A stretch of DNA of 64,000 nucleotides from Malacoplasma muris. GTDB taxonomy: Bacteria > Bacillota_I > Bacilli_A > Mycoplasmatales > Mycoplasmoidaceae. The translations under genes and the position numbers were made by a program. Shown piece after piece: positions 20,901 through 33,356 of this stretch (its first letter is position 1; each line of letters opens with the position of its first letter). The stretch lies in contig NZ_CP177248.1 of the NCBI RefSeq assembly GCF_046774425.1, positions 990,180 to 1,054,179 of the forward strand. The letters run 5' to 3'. The notes beneath the pieces were generated by a model. It searched no databases and was not told the DNA's origin. It worked only from the letters and a program-made list of their open reading frames with translations.

Positions 20901-20928
20901 TAAAAAATAAAAGGCAATGCCTTTTATT
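20901..20928 (-). terminator. terminator overlapping the nusG stop
   Basis: The stem AATAAAAGGC / GCCTTTTATT with a three-base loop contains the nusG stop codon in its right arm and is followed by a T-run on the minus strand. Confidence 0.7.
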
Positions 20929-21922
20929 CAATATTATCTGTAGTAACTTCACTTTTATCTACAATAATTTTACTTTTTCTTCCTAGTAATTCAATTTCGA
21001 TTTCTAATTTATTATTTTCATCATCTATAGCAACAATATATCCTGAAGTATCTTTCATTTGGCCTGATATAATCTTAATAAATGTTCCAACTTTTAAAGA
21101 ATAATCTGAAGTATGTTTATCATTCATTTTAATATTTGCATCATCTAATTCTGAATGATCATTTATATACATATCTCTAGTATCTTCTGTATTACTTATT
21201 TCATTAATAAAATTTTCTTTTTCTAATGTTTCTGAATTAGTGTCTAACTCATTTTCATTAGAAGTTACTTTATTGTTAATTTGCGAATCATAAAAACCAT
21301 CATTATTTAAGTTATTAACAACAAAAGGTTTATTATTAACAGAAACTATATTTGGTAATCCAACTAAAAATTCAACTTCTCCAGTAGATTTTTTATTATC
21401 ATTGCTTTCTTGTTTTTGAGATTCAACTGTATTATCTACATAACCAGAATATGAACCTTCAGATTTATTAATAATAATATCCTTGTTTAAAGAAGGATCA
21501 AATAATGCTTCTACATCTTGATCTGACATTGGTATAGGTTGTGCACCCTTACCAGAAGAACCAACAAATCCAGTTATACCATAAGTATTTCTAATGGCAT
21601 ATCATGCTTCTTGAGTCATAATCATTTGAATATAAATATATCCTGGAAATCTATTTACTTCCCTTATTCTTGTTTTTTTATACTTATTACCAGGTAATGT
21701 TTCTCATGTAATAGATTTAGTATTTCTCATTAATTTTGGTGGAGGATTTGTTTTATTATCAAAAATTTCAATTGTTATTTCTCTACTCTTTAATAATTTA
21801 ATTTCCTTCACTAAATCATTTAAACCATATGCTCTAATTTTATCTTCTATATTTTTATAAACAACTTCCTCATTACCAATAATTGTTGTAGCAATATATC
21901 ACTTTGGCACTGAACTATTCAT
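20924..21922 (-). CDS. nusG: transcription termination/antitermination factor NusG, enlarged
   Basis: NusG links RNA polymerase to the ribosome or to termination. The NGN domain is at the N-terminus (WYIATTIIGNEE; EVNRFPGYIYIQMIM; GITGFVGSSG). The KOW domain is at the very end (GTFIKIISGQMKDTSGYIVAID). Between them lies an acidic, Asn/Ser-rich insert of about 110 residues, and the NGN domain also has an inserted loop, so the protein has 332 aa against about 180. The order secE-nusG is canonical. Confidence 0.92.
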
Positions 21923-21950
21923 ATAATATTATTCTCCTAATAAACTCTTT

Positions 21951-22226
21951 TTATTTTACATACGTAACCATTAGTAACCCAATTCCTGTAAATATTGCAG
22001 CTAATATTAAAACTATTATTACAACCACAAAAAAATCTGATACTAATTTTGATTTTGTTGTTCATGAAGTTCTTTCAAATTCTTTTCCAACTCCATAAAA
22101 AAACTTTTTGAATTTTTTGAATTTTTTAGTTTGTGTTTCTGAAGCAAAGGGATCAATTTGTTTATCATCATTATTCAAATCTTCCCTTTTGTTTTTCTTA
22201 GTAACAATTATTTCTTCTTTCGCCAT
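21951..22226 (-). CDS. secE: preprotein translocase subunit SecE
   Basis: Clamp subunit of the Sec translocon. The 91-aa protein has the amphipathic segment FYGVGKEFERTSWTTKSKL followed by a single C-terminal membrane helix (FFVVVIIVLILAAIFTGIGLL). The Trp is a TGA codon. It stands between rpmG and nusG. Confidence 0.93.
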
Positions 22227-22232
22227 AAGTAC

Positions 22233-22379
22233 TTACCTTGTTTCTTTATGTAATGTAGCTTTTCTACACTTTGGACAATATTTTTTTAATTCTAATCTTT
22301 CTGTCCTATATTGATTTATTTTAGATTTATAATTTCTTGATAAACAATCTTCACAAATCATAATAACATTTTTTGACAT
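22233..22379 (-). CDS. rpmG: 50S ribosomal protein L33, zinc-binding type
   Basis: The 48-aa ribosomal protein has CxxC pairs (CEDC and CPKC) and the ending KCRKATLHKETR. Its ATG shares one base with the stop of the transporter gene (TAATG), so its translation probably depends on ribosomes finishing that gene. Confidence 0.93.
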   Translation of the reverse strand: MSKNVIMICEDCLSRNYKSKINQYRTERLELKKYCPKCRKATLHKETR

Positions 22380-23935
22380 TATATTTTTGCCTCTTCTATT
22401 TTTGACTCATTCTTTTCTTGAAAATATTTCTTTTTCATCAAAAAATAATTAATTATAGGAAGTAACATAAATAATAATAACATAATAAAAAAGACAATTG
22501 AAACTTCTCAAAGCTTTAGTTTAAATGGGTTACTTGGCCCAAATAACACTCCTCATGAACTATGGTAATTTGGATCCAAAAATACTCTCACAATATTTTC
22601 ATAAAAAAATTGATAACCAAAGACAATTGTTATACCAATCAAGGAAATAATTGATATTGGCACAAAAAAGTATGTATTAAATTTGTTAACTTTAACTTTA
22701 TTAGTAATGTGATTAATTAAGGTGAATAAAACAATTAAACCATATATAAAGAAAAAGAATAGAGTTGCATAATTTGAAAATCCATCAACAAATGCATCAT
22801 GATTAAAAGATGAGGATAGAATGGTTAATAAAACAAGCCATATTACTTCCACAATTAAAAATAATATTGTTCCAGCTAATAATTGTCTATTATTTGCAAC
22901 AGACAATAACTTATTACTTCCAATTATTAATTTATCATTAACAAGTTTATCAAATGATCTTATTGCAGTTAATATCATTGAATTGCATACACCTAATATT
23001 GATACAAACATAAATACACTAACAATATATTGAAAAATTATTTGAGCTGTTGGATTGTTATAAAATATTAAATCAAATGTCTCACCAATTGAACCTTGAC
23101 CTATCAATATTTGAACAACTGTTATTAGTATATAGAATATTGAAACTAATACCATTCCAACAACTATTGAAATAGGAACAGTTTTTTTAGATTTTGCCTC
23201 TAAACCTATTGATCCTACACATGTAAAAGAATCAAACGCAAATAAAATAGCAGGAAGAGACGCAAATATTCCAACAGGACCTAAATTTGGTAGCTGTGGA
23301 GAATTATTTATTTTTTGCCCAGGCTGGGATGGTTTAAATAGAAAACCAGCATTATTTTCATCAAATAAATTATTACCATTTTTTAAATACACAAAACCTA
23401 ATACAATTATTAAAATAATTGGAACAAATTTTAGTGTTGTTAGAACTATTTGCGATATCTGAGAAACCTTAGTAGCAAAATAATTTAATGCTACTAATAT
23501 AAAAAATATCCCAAATGTTAATAACATAATAAATCCCATATGGACTTTACCAGATAGATTAAATATATTAAAAATTGCTTCAGATACAAAAACAGCAATA
23601 CATGCAATCAATATACCTAAGTAAAATAAATTAAAATTTATTTTTACTACATATCCTAGTTTTTTCCCACATAATTTATTGGCTCATCCACCTATTCCGC
23701 CTTCAGGGTCTGCTGAAGATGCTTCTCCAAAACAAATGGCTGTACATGTAGAAATAATTGCAGCAATTATTCAGGCAATTAATACATTAATACCATAATT
23801 GTTATTTGCATTAAATACAGAAATATTTTTAAAAAAAATGCCTATACCAACTACACTACCAACCAAAATAGAAATTGAAGTGATTAATCCTATTTTTCTT
23901 GTTGTCTTTACTGAAACTTCCACACTACCTCCCAT
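22379..23935 (-). CDS. APC-superfamily amino acid permease
   Basis: The membrane protein of about 518 aa has roughly 12 predicted helices. The first helix carries the APC signature GSVVGIGIFFK. A second conserved stretch is EASSADPEGGIGGWANK between helices 2 and 3. The substrate is not readable; arginine/ornithine exchange is possible given the arc operon, but this is a guess. The start is ambiguous: the ATG at 23935 lacks a ribosome site, while a GTG at 23923 has GGGAGG closely upstream. It interrupts the ancestral sigH-rpmG junction and overlaps rpmG by one base. Confidence 0.85.
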
Positions 23936-23970
23936 CTATATTCACAATTCATATTAATGAATATATAAAA

Positions 23971-23998
23971 TAAAAAATATCCTTTTTTAGGATATTTA
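23971..23998 (-). terminator. terminator after the sigma-like gene
   Basis: The stem AAATATCC / GGATATTT with a T-rich loop and flanking A-run lies between the sigma-like gene and the APC transporter. Confidence 0.6.
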
Positions 23999-24055
23999 CT
24001 AAATATTATAGTAGATTTTTTAAATATAGCTATTTAAAAAACATTTTTATATAAA

Positions 24056-24685
24056 TTAATTAAAATAAATTTTTGCCTGATCTTTCATTCTCTGCCTAAT
24101 ATAATACAATCTACTTCTTAAATATTTTATATTTTTATTGTATTTTTTACAAATGTCTTTTATAGAAAACTTATCACTAGCTCATTCAAGAAAAATTTCT
24201 TTTTCATCTTTAAAATTATTATCTAAATAATTACAAATTCACTCATATTTGAAAACATTTTCATTTTCATAATTACTTAATGAATCTGGAGTTTTTTCTA
24301 AACTATCAACACAATTATTTAAGTAATCAAATCTGTCATCATCATAACTTCTACAGATGTTCATTATATTATGTTTATAATTTGAAAATGATCTACAATT
24401 ATCTAAAAATCTATTTCTAACAAATAAAAATATAAAGCATTTAAATTTTTTATTATTATAATATTTATAAATGTCACACCCTTCTTTAAAATATATGGTT
24501 ATTAATGAATCTACATCATCTTGAGTATAATACTTTGAAATTGATGTGTTTCTTAAATATTTGTATCCAGAAATTTTTAAATTATTTAAATACTTTTTTT
24601 CTAACAAATTATAAGCAAAATAGTTTTTTGATTCATTATATAAATATAATAATTCATTATCATTTAATTCTACATTTGATGACAC
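24056..24685 (-). CDS. divergent sigma-70-family factor at the sigH position
   Basis: The 209-aa protein is rich in Tyr, Asn and Lys. The C-terminal 60 residues look like sigma region 4: FSIKDICKKYNKNIKYLRSRLYYIRQRMKD fits a helix-turn-helix with the usual IxxxL..S..R.. pattern. The middle (DDVDSLITIYFKEGCDIYKY ... FKCFIFLFVRNRFLDNCRSF) resembles region 2. The start is a GTG with TTGGAGG six bases upstream; earlier in-frame ATGs lie within rlmB. The neighbours cysS-rlmB upstream and rpmG-secE-nusG downstream are those of sigH in Bacillus, which strongly supports orthology. The nearest known analogue in role may be the alternative sigma of M. genitalium (MG428), but that link is inference. Confidence 0.7.
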
Positions 24686-24701
24686 TTTATACCTCCAAAT
24701 A

Positions 24702-25421
24702 TTATTTATATATAATTGCATATAAAAGGATTCCAAGACTTACGCTAACATTTAAAGATTGAACACTACCAATACTCATTGGTATTTTTAGCTTTAAATC
24801 TGAATTGTCTAAGACAACTTTAGATATGCCATTATTTTCATTGCCTAAAATTAAACATATTTTTTCAAAATCAAACTTTGAAGAATTTAAATCAACACTT
24901 TTATCATCTAAACACGAAGATAAAACTCAATAACCTGATTCTTTTAGTTTTATTATGACATTTGATAAATTAGATACAGATAGCATTTTTACATGAGAAA
25001 TTGCACCCACACTTGTTTTAATAACAGTATCATTTATTTGAACTTGATTCATTTTTTTGTATATAATACCATCAACACCAAAACAACTACATGTTCTTAT
25101 TATCGCACCAAAATTACCAGGATCTTGAATGCCATCCAACATAATAATTATTTTTCTTTCAGAATTAATACTATTTATGTCTGAAATAAAAGAATTAAAG
25201 TTATTATAAAAATTATTTTCTTTTAACTCACCTATTACAAATTGGTGATTTCCATCAAAGACAGAATAAAAATGGTTATCTTTTTTATAACATATATTGA
25301 AATTAATTTTCTTTTTAAGTTCAAGCAACTCAGGAAAATCATGTTTTAAATAAACAGTTGATATTTTATTTTGCTTTATATTATCTAAAACACCTTTTTT
25401 TCCTAAAACATATTTTGACAT
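24702..25421 (-). CDS. rlmB: 23S rRNA (guanosine-2'-O)-methyltransferase of the TrmH/SpoU family
   Basis: SPOUT-fold 2'-O-methyltransferase. Motif 1 is MLDGIQDPGNFGAIIRTC, motif 2 is LILGNENNGIS and motif 3 is IPMSIGSVQSLNVSVSLGILLY, so the trefoil-knot SAM site is intact. It has 239 aa. Its order after cysS matches Bacillus rlmB (yacO). It is followed 16 bases later by the sigma-like gene. Confidence 0.88.
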
Positions 25422-25449
25422 ATTTCTATTTACCTTTCATTTTAAAAAA

Positions 25450-25492
25450 AATTCAAATTTTTATTAAAATTTTATTAATAAAAATTTGAATT
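25450..25492 (-). terminator. terminator after cysS
   Basis: A perfect 18-bp stem (left arm 25450-25467, right arm 25475-25492) is followed on the minus strand by seven T. It separates cysS from rlmB, which must then have its own promoter or rely on read-through. Confidence 0.8.
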
Positions 25493-25499
25493 CAAACAA

Positions 25500-26807
25500 T
25501 TAAATTAATTTATTTCTAATTAGTTCTTTTCTTAGTACATCAGCTTGGACAAAATTTCTATCTGACTTTAATTTGTCCCATTTCAATAATAAATCTATAT
25601 TTTGATCAGTATGAATATTTTCTATATTAATACCAAGTACATTTAATAAAGTATATAGTATGTTATATTTCAAATTTAATGTATCATATTCTTTTTGTCT
25701 TAATGCTATGTGTGCATTTTTTATTTCTGCATTAATAAAAGTAATTGTGTTTGGAATGTTTAAATCATTTAATAACAATTCAAAAATTGATGGGCTTAAC
25801 ATAACAGGTCTTAATTCATTATTTATAATAAGATAGCTTTTGAACATATTAATATCATCTATTATTTTTGAGATATCCTCTTCTGCTTGTTCCATATATT
25901 CATCAGCATAATTAATTGGATTTGAATAACCTGTTTGATAAAAAAATCATCTAATGGCATTACCACTGTATATTTCTAATAAATCTTTAACATACACACA
26001 ATTATTTAATGATTTTGACATTTTAGTGTCATTAATTGTTAAATGTCCAACATGAACTCAGTTCTTTGCTATAGGAACATTGCAAAGTGCAATATTTTGA
26101 GCATTTTCATTTTCATGATGAGGGAATTTCAAATCAACACCTCCACCATGAATATCAACAGATCTACCAATATATTTATTTATTAAGTAAGCGCATTCAG
26201 TATGTCACCCTGGTCTACCATATGAAAACTTTGTTTTTCAATTTAAGCCTGATTTCGTTTCTTTTCATAAAACAAAATCAAAAGGAGATTTTTTTGATTT
26301 ATTTTCTTCAATTCTTGCACCAACCTCTAAATCATTTATATATTTATTAGAGATAATTCCATAGTCCTTAATTTTATCTATTGAAAAATATACATCACCA
26401 TCAACTTTATAAGCAAAGCCTTTTTTTACTAAAAATTCTATATATTTAACAATTCCACCAATATGTTCAGATACTTTTGGAAAATAAATACCTTTTGAAA
26501 TATTTAATTTTTCCAAAATACTTTTATAATGTTCTAAATAATAATTACCAATTTCTAGTTCTGTTTTATTTTCTAGTTTAGCTTGCTTAATAATTTTGTC
26601 ATCAATATCTGTAATGTTATGAACAAAATTAACATCAACTTTAAATGTTCTTAATAATCTTAATAAAACATCAAAGACAACAATTGGTCTAATATTACCA
26701 ATATGTACATGATTGTAAACTGTTGGACCACACACATAAATAGATAATTTATTATTCATAATTTTTATAGCTTTATTTTTTTTCTCAATTGAACTAAATA
26801 GTTTCAT
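25500..26807 (-). CDS. cysS: cysteinyl-tRNA synthetase
   Basis: Charges tRNA-Cys. The class I HIGH motif is HIGN in YVCGPTVYNHVHIGN (residues about 23-37), KMSKS is intact (NDTKMSKSLNN), and the zinc ligands appear in CGPT, GWHTECA and PHHENE. It has 435 aa, a normal length, with several TGA-Trp codons around the catalytic core. Confidence 0.95.
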
Positions 26808-26887
26808 ATTTTCCTCTTATTTATAAACTATATTAAGTATAAAGCAAAGTTAAAAATTTATCTTATGATAATTATTAAAAAGATAAA

Positions 26888-26916
26888 TAAAAAACAAGAA
26901 CAATTGTTCTTGTTTA
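26888..26916 (-). terminator. terminator after surface protein pair 2
   Basis: A palindromic stem (AAACAAGAACAA / TTGTTCTTGTTT) lies directly beyond the stop of the large surface protein gene, with A-rich flanks giving a U-run. Confidence 0.7.
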
Positions 26917-26920
26917 TAAT

Positions 26921-29900
26921 TTAATATTTTTTATTGTAATTCTTTTTATATTCTTCATTAAGTCTATTATCAAGTTTTTTAGCAATTTTTTGTCTATTTT
27001 TTCTATCCTCAATTACACCTAAGATAATAATAGGTATCAATAGAATTGTTGCAGGCACAATAACTGATGCAGCAACAATACCTCAATTAGTACCTTCATT
27101 TTGAGGTATAAATTTGGCAAACTGAGTATATAAATTTGATGAAGATAATATTTCAGCTCCTGCACTTGTTAATAATCTAACTTTTACATTTAATAAACCT
27201 TGAGCATCATCTGGAATCAAATCAACTTCTTTTACATATGAATTAGCATTTGTAAAAGAATATAATTTTGCTGCTTCTTCTGGAGATACTTCACTTGGCA
27301 ATTTATTTCTTAATAAAGCTAGATCTGCATTATTTGAATTATCAGAAATCAAGTTAATAAGTGGTGTTAAACTTTGATTATCATTACAATCAATGATTGT
27401 GCTAAGTGATAAAGAAGTATCATCCACTTTTATTGTTGCAGTAACTGTTAATTCACCAGTGCCATCATTTCCTTCTAGGATTATACTAATATCAGAATCA
27501 GTAACTTTATTGCTTAAATCTGTAGACACATTAGCAAAAACATTTAATTTTTCTTTATTAGACATAGAAGTTGCATTTATAGAATTAATAATATCTGATG
27601 GTCTAGAATTTTTATAACTTTGATTATCAGTAGTTATTTCATAAAAAGATTTTCAAACAACCATATCAACTGGTTCTTGAGACTTTTTAAATCCACTATA
27701 TGTATAGATAAAAGATTTTTGTGGATAAACTGTACCATTTTCAACATAGTTTTCAATTGTAACAATAACTTGAACTGTACCACTAATTGTAGATTTATTT
27801 AGAGTAATATTAGATGAAGTTATTTTATTTTTCGTTTGCTCTGCACTACCATTAAAAATATCAAATTCATTCATCAATCTATCAGCTGTAATATTTAAAG
27901 GAGAAATATTTGAAATATTATCAAGACTTTCTTTGAATTTAAAAGTATCATTAGTTAATTGTTCACCTTGAGCTTGTGCAAAACCTTGAAAAATTGCTTC
28001 AATTGAAGAAGAACTAAAACCAGGTAATTTTTCTCCATCCTTAGTTACATCTAAAACAATTTTTAATGTACCATAAGTGTCATTTCCAATAGCACTAACT
28101 TTTATAGTTCCATCATTAATATAAGATACAAAATAATCACTAAATCTTGCAAAAGTTTCTAAGCTAGAAATTACACCACTATTATTTCCTGTTGATGAAT
28201 TTAGCTTCGATGCAATAGTAGATGCACTTTGTCTTTTTAAATCATCAGTCATAACTTCAACATTTTCTTTAAACATGAAATATACTGAAGCATTAGCATT
28301 TGGATTTGATAAAAATATAGATGGAGTTTCAAATAAAATTCTTACATTGTTTGAATTTGCTAATTTTGGTATTGTTATATCTATTTTTGCCTTACCTTCT
28401 TTATCATAAGGGATAACATTTATTGTTCATTCATTTTGATTTGAAATCACACCAGAATCATAATTTGCTTGTTGACTAAAAGCAGGTCCAAAAATAACAA
28501 ATGAATTAATTAATTCTTGTGGATCAATTGATGAAGGCAATTTAGCACCATATTTAGCTAATAAAGAAGTTTTTAAATTGGCATTTTCTGGTTTATCTAT
28601 ATATGTAGTATCAATTTCAGTAATACTTGCTGAACTACCCAAAGAATTGAAATAAAAATAATTACTATAGTCAAATGCAAAAACTTTATTTGCAGTTAAT
28701 GCTTCACCTTGTGCAGTTACTTCTCACATATATGGAACTGTAACAATAACTCTCATACTACCTGTACTATCATTATATGTAGATGTAATAGACTCATTTG
28801 TAACATTTTCTAAAACAACTAAATAGTTTTTGATTTCATCCTGTGTAATTTGACTAGGTAGTTTATTTTTTATAAACACAGGTATTGGTTGTTTTTCTTG
28901 ACCATTTTCATCTGTTTCATTTGCTGCATAAACTTTAGAAATTGCATTATTAAATTTATAAGTTTGACTAGCCAAAGTAACTTCTTTAACATCAGTTTCT
29001 GAAGTTATATTTCCATTGTAATCAATCTTTCTTAATTTTTGCTTAAATGTTAAAGTAACAGTATATATTTTATTGTCAGCAGCAACAAAAACAGATTGTG
29101 AAATACTGATTGAAGGAGAAATACTTAATCTTGGATCTTGAAAAGTTACATCCAAAAAATCTTTATATGACTCACCATTACCCAAATAATTTATAAACTC
29201 TGATGCATATGTATTACCTGCTGCAACTTTTTGACTTATAACAGAAGGAGCAACTTCAGATTGAGATCTAATATTAAATTTTATTGGCAACTCAAAAGAA
29301 TCTGTTTGAGCCAATTTATCTCATTGACCAACAAATGTATTTCCATTAAATTGACCAAAAGTTGAATCAGTCATTTGTCCAAATCAACTAGCACTACTTG
29401 GAGATGTAACAATATTATAAATATCTCCTAATTGAATTGTACTTTGTTTGAAATTATATAATAATACAGGAGATTCAAATTTTAAATCATACTGAAATAC
29501 TTGACCTTTTTTGTCTAAAAATACATAACCTATTAATTCACTAGTAGCACTATACAATTTACTAACTGTATATAAATCAGTCATACTACCAGTATTATTA
29601 TTTTCTATTTTTGTTGTTTTATACTCAGTTGTTGTACTATTATCAGCTAAATTTAAATTTAAATAACCATAATAACCTGTTGGTTGACTTGAATCTTCTT
29701 GAGAAAAAAACATCATGTAATTTGAACTATTATTTTGGCTTAATGTAACAGTAATATTAGTATTATCTTTGAATGGAGTTGTAGCAGAATCTACATTTAT
29801 TGTTTTTATAGAATTAGCACCATTATTTTGATCTACTGTAAAATCAGTAGTACTTAAAGTTGGTACTTTTAAAGTAAATAAATATTTATTTGAATTAGCA

Positions 29901-30889
29901 CTAGTATAAGAATTTGCTTGAAAAATAAAATAAGCATTATTACCTAATGAATTAGATCTATATGCAAATATTGGTTTATATTCTACATTATCAGTAACTT
30001 TATTATCAAATAATGTTGAAGAAACACTTATTGTATATATCGACTGAGTATCATTACTAGTTGAAAAATTAGATGTACCAGTAATCTTTCCTGATTTAAT
30101 ACTATAATCAGCAGCTGTAGATAATGTGATTTTTGTGAAATTATTTAATTGAAAAAAATGAATAGTGTGTGTTGCAGCTGCTTCTAATGTCATAAAATTA
30201 AATTTATCATTTGCAGTTGATGATAATTGTCTAACGAATCTATAATCACCAGCCTTTTGAGATTTTAAATCTTTCACATCATCTTCTCATTTAATTTGAA
30301 ACAAAAAAGATCCTGAAGTTGTTGCATTTGTCGATGATAAAATAACAAATAAAGCTTTACTAACTAACTCTCCACCACCTGAATATAAAATAGATTCTAT
30401 TTTTGTTTCACTATCAGTAGTAACACCAATCAAAGTAGCTAAATCTGATTTTTTTACTGATCATTGCTTTGAACCAGGAATAGAAACTGAATTTGTTGTT
30501 ACTCCATTGTCTTCTTTTGATTGTGAAACAGCAGACAATCAAAATTTAGATATTATATCATTATTAAAAGCACTATTACTTGATGAACCAACTGATGCAT
30601 ATGAAGTGTATGCATCATCATATGCTTTATCTTGTTGTAAAGTATCCAAACTATAACTAATAGCGTTGCTTGATTTAGTCATATGTGAAGGAGTATTATA
30701 CATTGTTACATTTGAATTATTATTAGTCTTTCAATTGTAATCAAAACTTGATGTACTATTTCTATTAACTATAAGTTCATTATTACTAGTTGAATCAACA
30801 GTTTTAATTGTAGGAAGAATAACTATAGGAGCTAAAGCAGTTACACCTAAAAATAATTTTAAATATCTTTTCATAAATATTTTTTTCAT
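26921..30889 (-). CDS. large repeat-bearing surface protein (pair 2, second gene)
   Basis: The 1322-aa protein begins with a signal peptide (MKKIFMKRYLKLFLGVTALAPIV) without a lipobox Cys. The first 500 residues are Ser/Thr/Asn-rich. Then come several units of about 110-130 residues, each with a motif like KLPSEVSPEE or KLPSQITQDE and later a GxLxVxV strand and a Tyr-x-Gly-Phe stretch. One membrane helix (VAASVIVPATILLIPIIIL) lies near the C-terminus with a basic tail inside. It is a full-length homologue of the gene at 37326-41171; both have VPYMW and DMVVWKS. The repeats resemble the mycoplasma Lipoprotein_17 (PF04200) type, by recall only. It follows the smaller partner gene by 13 bases. 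Confidence 0.85.
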
Positions 30890-30902
30890 ATTATTCTCCT
30901 AT

Positions 30903-33245
30903 TTATTTTTTTTGATTTTGTTTTTTTAATTTTGCACGTCTAATTAAAATTACCACTAATGCAGCAATTAATATAATACTGATAAATAATGCTAATACAA
31001 CGCTTAATACAACAGTTAGATTTAATGGAGCTACATAAGAGTTTCCATCTGTTATTTTTGTTTGAACAAATCCCTTTAACTCAATTTTAAAATTTCTATT
31101 TGCATCAGTTGTTTCTTGATTATATTTTGTTAAATTAACTTCAACAACCAATGATTTATTTTCAATATTAGGTGTTATAGTAACATCATCAGGATTTATT
31201 TCTTGTCCACTAAAAGCAGGAATTTTTGATAAATACTCTTTAATAACTAAATCTTTAGTAACGTCATTTAAATTTGTTGATAATAATGTTTGAGATACAG
31301 AACTTATTGGAATTCAACTAAATTGAGTAACATTGTTAATTCCTTCATTTAAAAAACCACTATAAACATTACTTTCCACATTTGTTCCATCTTCTATTGA
31401 AATATTAATACTTCCAGTAGATGGAATTATGTTGTAAATTACTGATTTATCATCAGCACCTGTAACAAAAGTAGATAATGGGATTTCTTTACTAAATAAT
31501 TTATCTGCAACATCTACAACAGACATTTTTGAAATATCACCAAGAGCTGTTTTAACTTCATCTTGTGATTTTCAAGTTATACCAGAAATAGAACTATTAT
31601 AACTTTTAAGAGTAAAGATTTTTTCTGTTTTAAATCCTTCTACGTAAACACCATTTTGATCTTTGTATCTTTCACCAGATCAAGAATCAAAAGTTAAACT
31701 TACTTTAACAGTTTTATCTTCAGCAGAAGTTGGATTTATTGATCCACTAGTTGAAGCTGATTGACCATTTCCAAATTGTATATCAACAGTTCTATCTTTT
31801 GAGTAGACATCATAAGAACCATTAATAAATTGATTAGACAAAGCTTTAATAAATTCAGGATCATTTTTATTATTTTGAAAGTCATTAACAACTTTAAAAC
31901 TTGATGAAACACCAACTAAAGATGAATCATTTTTTCAAGAAAACTGTAAAGTTTTATTTGCATCAGGATTTACTTTAAATGTACCATCAGGATATGTAGT
32001 AGATTTTTCCTCTTTAACTATGCTATTAGTGTAAACATCATACTTACTATATTCATACACTAATTTTAAAGATCCTTTTGAATCATCAGCAATACCTTCA
32101 ACACTATTAATTCCAATTTGAGAAATTTCATTTTGACTTAACCCTGTATTAGTAGCAAAATTAGCTTCATCAACATTTTGTCCATAATACATTAATTGTG
32201 CTATTTTGTTATTACCTGTTGTTGTTGTGTTTAAGTACAAACCTTGTGTTAATAACGACAATAAGGCATTTGAATCTGAACCACCAAAATTAACAAGTTC
32301 ACTTGGAAATAAGTCTGATAAAGTTCCTGATAAATTATTTTCACTACCAACTAAATATTTATTTAAAGGGTTACCTTGTTGTTGTGTATCTATATTTAGT
32401 GATTGAACTTCATAATTTGCTTTTTCAACAAAATCCATTGTTGTACTAGCAATATTTGAATCAGTTGACTGTAATCCTCTAATTTTATATTGTCTTTCAG
32501 ATTGTGTTGGAACACTTCCACCAACTCAATCTGTAGCTGTAGTAGCATTTGGAAAATTAATTGTAATATTAACAGACCCATATTTTTTATCACTAGCTTC
32601 AGAATTTGTAATTGCTTGTTTAGTTAAAGTTGCGTTTGTAGGAAGTTTAAAATTTTCTCCACGTTCAACCATATTTAATAAAACATCATCAATAGTAAGA
32701 GTATCATATGTTTTTTTAGTGTCTGCTAAAAATTGAGAAATCTCATCAACACTTCTTCACTTAAAATTGTATTTATCTGGTATTAATAATCCTGAAAATT
32801 GTTGAGTAGATCATAATGCATTATTATTCTTTAACTCAACTGTGCTGCTTGAAACAGGAACACCATTTTGAAATTGATTTAAAGTTTGTTTTACTTTAAA
32901 TTCAACATATCCATTAGTTAAATGTCTATCTTCAATTTTCTGTATTTCAATGTTAATAATTGCATCATAATGAGTAAAACTTAATAAAGACTTTATTTGT
33001 TCTTCATTTATTTCATTTGGTCTTAATTTACCATAATATTCTCATGTACTTATATTATTACTATCATATCTTCAACTAGCAGTTGTTTGTGCAGTATTAC
33101 CATCAACCACAGCATGTTGATTAACATCAGTTAATGGTTCATTCGACATTGGTAAATTTGAAATTGCAAAAGCTGACCCTACCGAAATAGATGCTAATGA
33201 AATTAATGATGTTGTTCAAAGAGATATTAATTTAGTCTTTTTCAT
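30903..33245 (-). CDS. surface protein with C-terminal anchor (pair 2, first gene)
   Basis: The 780-aa protein has a signal peptide (MKKTKLISLWTTSLISLASISVGSAFA), an extracellular region with repeated domains and a single C-terminal helix (LTVVLSVVLALFISIILIAALVVILI) followed by RRAKLKKQNQKK. It is a paralogue of the gene at 41209-43611: both have a FKxNxDANKxLxFxW block and a region ending GFxxTK before the anchor. No lipobox is present. It is the first gene of a two-gene operon and has its own promoter. Confidence 0.85.
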
Positions 33246-33279
33246 TTTGATACACCCCATAAAAATACTATTTTAATAA

Positions 33280-33308
33280 ATTATAGTTGAAAAAAAGGGT
33301 CAAATCAA
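33280..33308 (-). promoter_or_regulatory. promoter of surface protein pair 2
   Basis: The -35 box TTGATT (33303-33308) and -10 box TATAAT (33280-33285) are separated by exactly 17 bases. The same hexamers and spacing occur before the paralogous pair at 43645-43673, including an identical TTTGATTTG at the -35. Confidence 0.65.
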
Positions 33309-33356
33309 ACCTTACAAGCAATTTTTTAATTCATTTTTTTAAAAATATAGTATAAT

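Noticed and set aside
24685..25421. Sigma-like gene starting at upstream ATGs (24736 or 24721)
   Set aside because: Those codons lie within the end of rlmB and lack a ribosome site; the GTG at 24685 has GGAGG at proper spacing.
26921..33245. Many short open frames in series that look like fragments of broken genes
   Set aside because: All are in one frame and are separated only by TGA; with TGA read as Trp they join into two full-length proteins with signal peptides and anchors.
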